NCBI GenBank assembly: GCA_002385265.1
Contig: DGDD01000032.1
Coordinates: 1-5,185 of the forward strand
DNA length: 5,185 nt
From: Chitinophagaceae bacterium UBA3961
GTDB lineage: Bacteria; Bacteroidota; Bacteroidia; Chitinophagales; Chitinophagaceae
Direction: 5' to 3'
In this document: one piece after another, positions 5,069-5,185 of the stretch
Layout: the number at the start of each line of letters is the position of its first letter
How positions within the stretch are numbered: the stretch's first letter is position 1
Position numbers and translations under genes: made by a program
Notes under the pieces: generated by a model
What the model saw: the letters and a program-made list of their open reading frames with translations, nothing else
Database searches by the model: none
Told to the model about the DNA's origin: nothing

Positions 5069-5117
5069 ATTAATTCACTCCCCTTGCTCCTCCTCTTGTT
5101 CTTTCTTGCCCTCCTCG

Positions 5118-5185
5118 TTCCTCGTCTCCTCTCATCCTCGTTCCTGCATTCCGGCTGTTCCATTATTAATTCTTACTTCTTAATT
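5118..5185. repeat. 68-bp direct repeat, copy 2 (reaches window end)
   Basis: The second copy begins 117 bp after the first and is cut by the window edge while still matching, so the true repeat may be longer or further copies may follow. The 49 bp between the copies (5069-5117) are also C/T-rich. This suggests a tandem array of 117-bp units or two members of a dispersed intergenic family. Confidence 0.85.

Noticed and set aside
4854..5185. CRISPR array or insertion sequence
   Set aside because: The repeats are neither regularly spaced short palindromic units with unique spacers nor bounded by terminal inverted repeats, and no cas or transposase gene is present.

Overview
The window looks like chromosomal DNA from a member of the Bacteroidota, perhaps a Chitinophagaceae-like genus (that finer placement is a guess). 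Four things point this way. The genes lack Shine-Dalgarno sequences and have A-rich leaders. The order birA, rsfS, ftsH is familiar from this phylum. A DUF5777-type beta-barrel protein sits beside a YceI protein. The best promoter candidate resembles the Bacteroidota type (TTTG, then TAnnTTTG) rather than the sigma70 consensus.

Left part (1-1541): housekeeping genes. The start of ftsH (minus strand, cut by the window edge) lies downstream of rsfS (ribosome silencing factor, minus strand). birA (biotin-protein ligase without a DNA-binding domain) diverges on the plus strand. Both rsfS and birA appear to start with non-ATG codons (TTG and GTG). A strong hairpin at 1514-1541 separates birA from the convergent operon and probably terminates both.

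Middle part (1565-4591): a compact five-gene minus-strand operon with gaps of only 10, 2, 29 and 10 bp, and every product carries an export or membrane signal. In transcription order these are a 237-aa lipoprotein with two cytochrome c-like domains, a 118-aa lipoprotein with one such domain, a 152-aa membrane-anchored OB-fold (tRNA_anti-like) protein, a periplasmic YceI-family protein and a DUF5777-family outer-membrane beta-barrel. The three cytochrome domains are recognisable copies of one another. Two use a CX4CH haem motif and one uses CX2CH, and each has a later Met-Pro that could supply the distal haem ligand. Together the genes look like a cell-envelope redox module of unknown role.

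Right part (4592-5185): about 590 bp with no credible gene. Its left half is a regulatory region for the operon. It holds a promoter candidate overlapped by an 8-bp inverted repeat, a TTGA-N6-TCAA (FNR-like) dyad and a perfect TGTGA-N6-TCACA (Crp-like) dyad 34 bp further upstream. Its right half is repetitive: a short AGGATT-type repeat, then a pyrimidine-rich tract with a 68-bp direct repeat of 117-bp period that runs off the window end.
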